Assembly (NCBI GenBank): GCA_026647295.1 | Contig: JAPKHB010000037.1 | Span: 1 to 18,054 of the forward strand | Source: Planctomycetota bacterium | GTDB lineage: Bacteria; Planctomycetota; PLA2; JAEUHO01 | Length of the DNA stretch: 18,054 nucleotides | Direction: 5' to 3' | In this document: positions 16,013 to 18,054 of the stretch, piece by piece | Position numbering within the stretch: the first letter of the stretch is position 1 | Layout: the number at the start of each line of letters is the position of its first letter | The notes under the pieces: model-generated | What the model was told of the DNA's origin: nothing | The model's input: the letters and a program-made list of their open reading frames with translations, nothing else | Databases searched by the model: none | Position numbers and translations under genes: made by a program

Positions 16013-18028
16013 TCATGCCGTGACGCCTTGGTCGACCAACCGGGCAAGGCAAGCATCGAGCGTTGTCAGCGCCTCCCGGCCCATCGCAGCCCGATCGGCG
16101 GCGCCCCCCAGTAGAATTGCGTCCTCTTGCGAGAGCCGGGTGGTAGCGAGGAGCGCGACCGGAGGTCCGCTCGACATCACCAGGAATGACCCGCCTGCTG
16201 GGCCAAAGTCAGCCCACGCGTAGCCATCGTTCAACTTTGCCGCCAAAGCGGGATGCGTCCGACGGATCAGGCTGTCGAGACGCAAACCGATACGGCGCAG
16301 GGCCTTTCTGCTGCGCGCGGCCATCGTGTGCCACCTTGACGCGGGGAAGCCTCCCTCGCCAAGCAGCCCTTTGAGTTCAGCGACCGCCCACTGTGGGAAG
16401 ACCTGGCAGGCCAGCAGGGCCGCAGCGTGATCCGCAGACAGGTCGATCTGCAGTAGGGTGGGCTCGGCACCGGTGGATCGCAGTCGGTCCACGGCCACCT
16501 TCGCGCCGATCCCCTGCGCCAGATGAATCGTCTCGTGAATCGCGAATAGGGTCGCCAGCTTGAGGACTTGCTCGTAGCCCCGATGTCCTGCTCCGCGCGC
16601 GATTCCCGCCAACGACTCCAGATCCAGTCGCCATGCCCCGCCCTCGATCAGCACCTTGTCCTCATCGGCTAGTTCGCAAAACTCGACTGTTCGGGCGCCC
16701 CCGAGCAACTCGTCGAAGGGCACGCCGTAGATCGGACGTGCCCACGGGTAACCGACGACGCGCGCAAGATCCGTGCGGAGTCTACGCAGGTACTCGCTGA
16801 CGTCTTCCGGCGCCCTGGGGGGAGGCCGTTCTTCGAGTACGCGCAATGCGGCGCTCACGCGCGTCACTTCACTGACATCATCCTGGGGCGCCAGCAGCGC
16901 ATGCAACAGGGGCTCCTCCGCGGAGGGACTGTTCAGGACATAACGATGAACTCCACGGAGAATCCCGGTCGCAAGCGCCGCGCAACCGGCGGACGCAATC
17001 AGCGTGCGCCCAATCTCATACGATGACAGCCGAGGTTCCCCAAAAACCCGAAGGATCTCGCTCGTCGCGAACTCGATCCAGGGTCCATTGCATCCGGGGT
17101 TCTTGCGGACCGCATGGAACGCGCTCCTGCTGCACGCAAGGGCATCCCCGCTTGTGACGATCGCATCCGGAAGTAGCGGAACCGAGCTGGTGAACAAGTG
17201 CGACCATAGACGCTCCATGGTCGCCGGGGGCAGGTCTCCTCGCATCAGGGACCTCAAGATGGCGTCTCGGCAGCGAGGGTGCGCGGCCCCTTTCATGGGC
17301 AAGGGCACGGGATGCATCCTGTCCCCTGCCAGCCGCACAGGCTCGATTGCCAGGTACTCGTTCTCGGTGGTGAGCTGTCGCTCCACGACGTCCCACAGAC
17401 GCTCGTCGGCTTCCGTCGTCCAGAAGTTCGTGAAGGTGCCCTCGCGGAGGCCATACTGCAGGGCGAGTCCAACCCACTCGCACGCACCTCGGTCCCCCTG
17501 CAACACGATGCGCCGCACGAGGAACGCGTGTTCACCACGGCGAAGTTCGGCGGCGCCGTTCTGGAGGAGCCACTCGGCTAGCGCGACGAGAGGAGGCGGC
17601 CAGGGAGCCGCGGAGTCGCCGGTACGCGCCGCCCCATCCAGCGCGGTCGCCAGCAACCCAGCGTGTCCAGGAAGGGCCCCGGCGAGTGTCGCAGTGACGA
17701 AGCGATCGACCTCACTGGCTAGCTCCTTCTGGTCGAGCAGCCACGGCAGAAGGCGTGAGATGCTCGCGGTGAGGACGTTGGGACGGCTCGTCTGGGACAG
17801 CTCCGGTAGGAGGTCGAGCGCGAACGTGCGAACGCGGTCGCGATCCTTCTTGTCCCTAGCTCGATGCAGGACGGTGTTTAGCGTCTCAACCCACTCATCT
17901 GGCACGCGCTCCCAACTCCCGTCTCGACGGCGAGCCTCGACCGCATCCATTCCAGCTGTGAACGGCAGCCCGCGCGCATAAGCCAGGTGTGCGGCTGCAG
18001 CCGGCCCGAAGCGTTGAGCGTCGATCAT
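16013..18028 (-). CDS. Uncharacterised protein with HExxH zinc-peptidase-like motif
   Basis: I do not recognise this 671-residue protein as a named family. It is largely alpha-helical and hydrophilic, with no signal peptide or clear membrane segment, so probably cytoplasmic. Near the C-terminus, LFAIHETIHLAQGIG contains HExxH (H498, E499, H502), the zinc site of many metallopeptidases. About 27 residues on, DLSADHAAALLA (D529, D533, H534) resembles the E-x2-A-(N/D)-x-A-A motif that supplies the third ligand in IrrE/ImmA-like peptidases, with Asp replacing Glu. The N-terminal two thirds (1-440) resemble a helical repeat scaffold. The ATG at 18028 is preceded by GGGGAG with good spacing. It is the first gene of the visible cluster, followed by the helicase, and more genes may lie beyond the right edge. 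Protease activity is inference from the motif. Confidence 0.7.
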   Translation of the reverse strand: MIDAQRFGPAAAAHLAYARGLPFTAGMDAVEARRRDGSWERVPDEWVETLNTVLHRARDKKDRDRVRTFALDLLPELSQTSRPNVLTASISRLLPWLLDQKELASEVDRFVTATLAGALPGHAGLLATALDGAARTGDSAAPWPPPLVALAEWLLQNGAAELRRGEHAFLVRRIVLQGDRGACEWVGLALQYGLREGTFTNFWTTEADERLWDVVERQLTTENEYLAIEPVRLAGDRMHPVPLPMKGAAHPRCRDAILRSLMRGDLPPATMERLWSHLFTSSVPLLPDAIVTSGDALACSRSAFHAVRKNPGCNGPWIEFATSEILRVFGEPRLSSYEIGRTLIASAGCAALATGILRGVHRYVLNSPSAEEPLLHALLAPQDDVSEVTRVSAALRVLEERPPPRAPEDVSEYLRRLRTDLARVVGYPWARPIYGVPFDELLGGARTVEFCELADEDKVLIEGGAWRLDLESLAGIARGAGHRGYEQVLKLATLFAIHETIHLAQGIGAKVAVDRLRSTGAEPTLLQIDLSADHAAALLACQVFPQWAVAELKGLLGEGGFPASRWHTMAARSRKALRRIGLRLDSLIRRTHPALAAKLNDGYAWADFGPAGGSFLVMSSGPPVALLATTRLSQEDAILLGGAADRAAMGREALTTLDACLARLVDQGVTA

Positions 18029-18054
18029 CGGTTCTCCCCAGGAGCCGCAGCGTA

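Noticed and set aside
17004..17981. 325-codon plus-strand open frame inside the HExxH protein gene
   Set aside because: Ser/Arg-rich shadow antisense to the better coding frame, which has a good start and ribosome site.
12817..18028. Assignment of the cluster to DISARM because of a DrmD-like helicase
   Set aside because: No methyltransferase, DrmA, DrmB or phospholipase-like DrmC is visible; the neighbours are Hsp70-like and HExxH proteins.

Overview
This is a high-GC, gene-dense bacterial window. Coding strands show a very strong G/C preference at third codon positions, which also produces long antisense open frames. No rRNA, tRNA, CRISPR array or recognisable transposase was seen. The GC content, the large secreted proteins built from carboxypeptidase-regulatory-like (CarboxypepD_reg) beta-sandwich repeats, and the accessory gene mix would fit an environmental planctomycete or myxobacterium-like lineage. 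That placement is inference only; no phylogenetic marker gene is present.

Left part (1-7836). It starts with an AbiEi-type antitoxin-like regulator on the minus strand that seems frameshifted near its C-terminus. A small putative ORF and a 687-aa membrane-anchored protein with regulatory-like domains follow, both on the minus strand. A GC-rich gap carries an orphan C-terminal gene remnant. Then come a CcbP-like calcium-binding protein and a 1237-aa exported protein made of about a dozen tandem beta-sandwich repeats, both on the plus strand. A 15-bp repeat occurs twice between these last two genes.

Middle part (7837-10533). This is a decayed accessory zone. It holds fragments of at least two unidentified genes and a PIN-domain toxin whose C-terminus is lost at a sequence junction. 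Just upstream of the toxin is its apparently intact excisionase-type HTH antitoxin. A stretch without secure genes follows, then an intact DinB-family protein, then about 440 bp without genes but with two GC-rich hairpins.

Right part (10534-18054). This is the most interesting block: a minus-strand cluster, transcribed right to left and probably continuing beyond the right edge. It encodes (i) a 671-aa unrecognised protein with an HExxH zinc-peptidase-like motif; (ii) a 1036-aa RapA/SNF2-type helicase with all core motifs, an SH3-like N-terminus and a coiled-coil C-terminus; (iii) an Hsp70/actin-fold ATPase with an amphipathic, disordered N-terminal extension and no substrate-binding domain; and (iv) after 231 bp, a small protein with two membrane segments. 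The 18-bp spacing of helicase and ATPase and the shared strand suggest joint function. A helicase, a chaperone-like ATPase, a putative protease and a small membrane protein, next to toxin-antitoxin remnants, resemble a defence or DNA-processing system. It does not match a named system that I can recognise, and that interpretation is inference.
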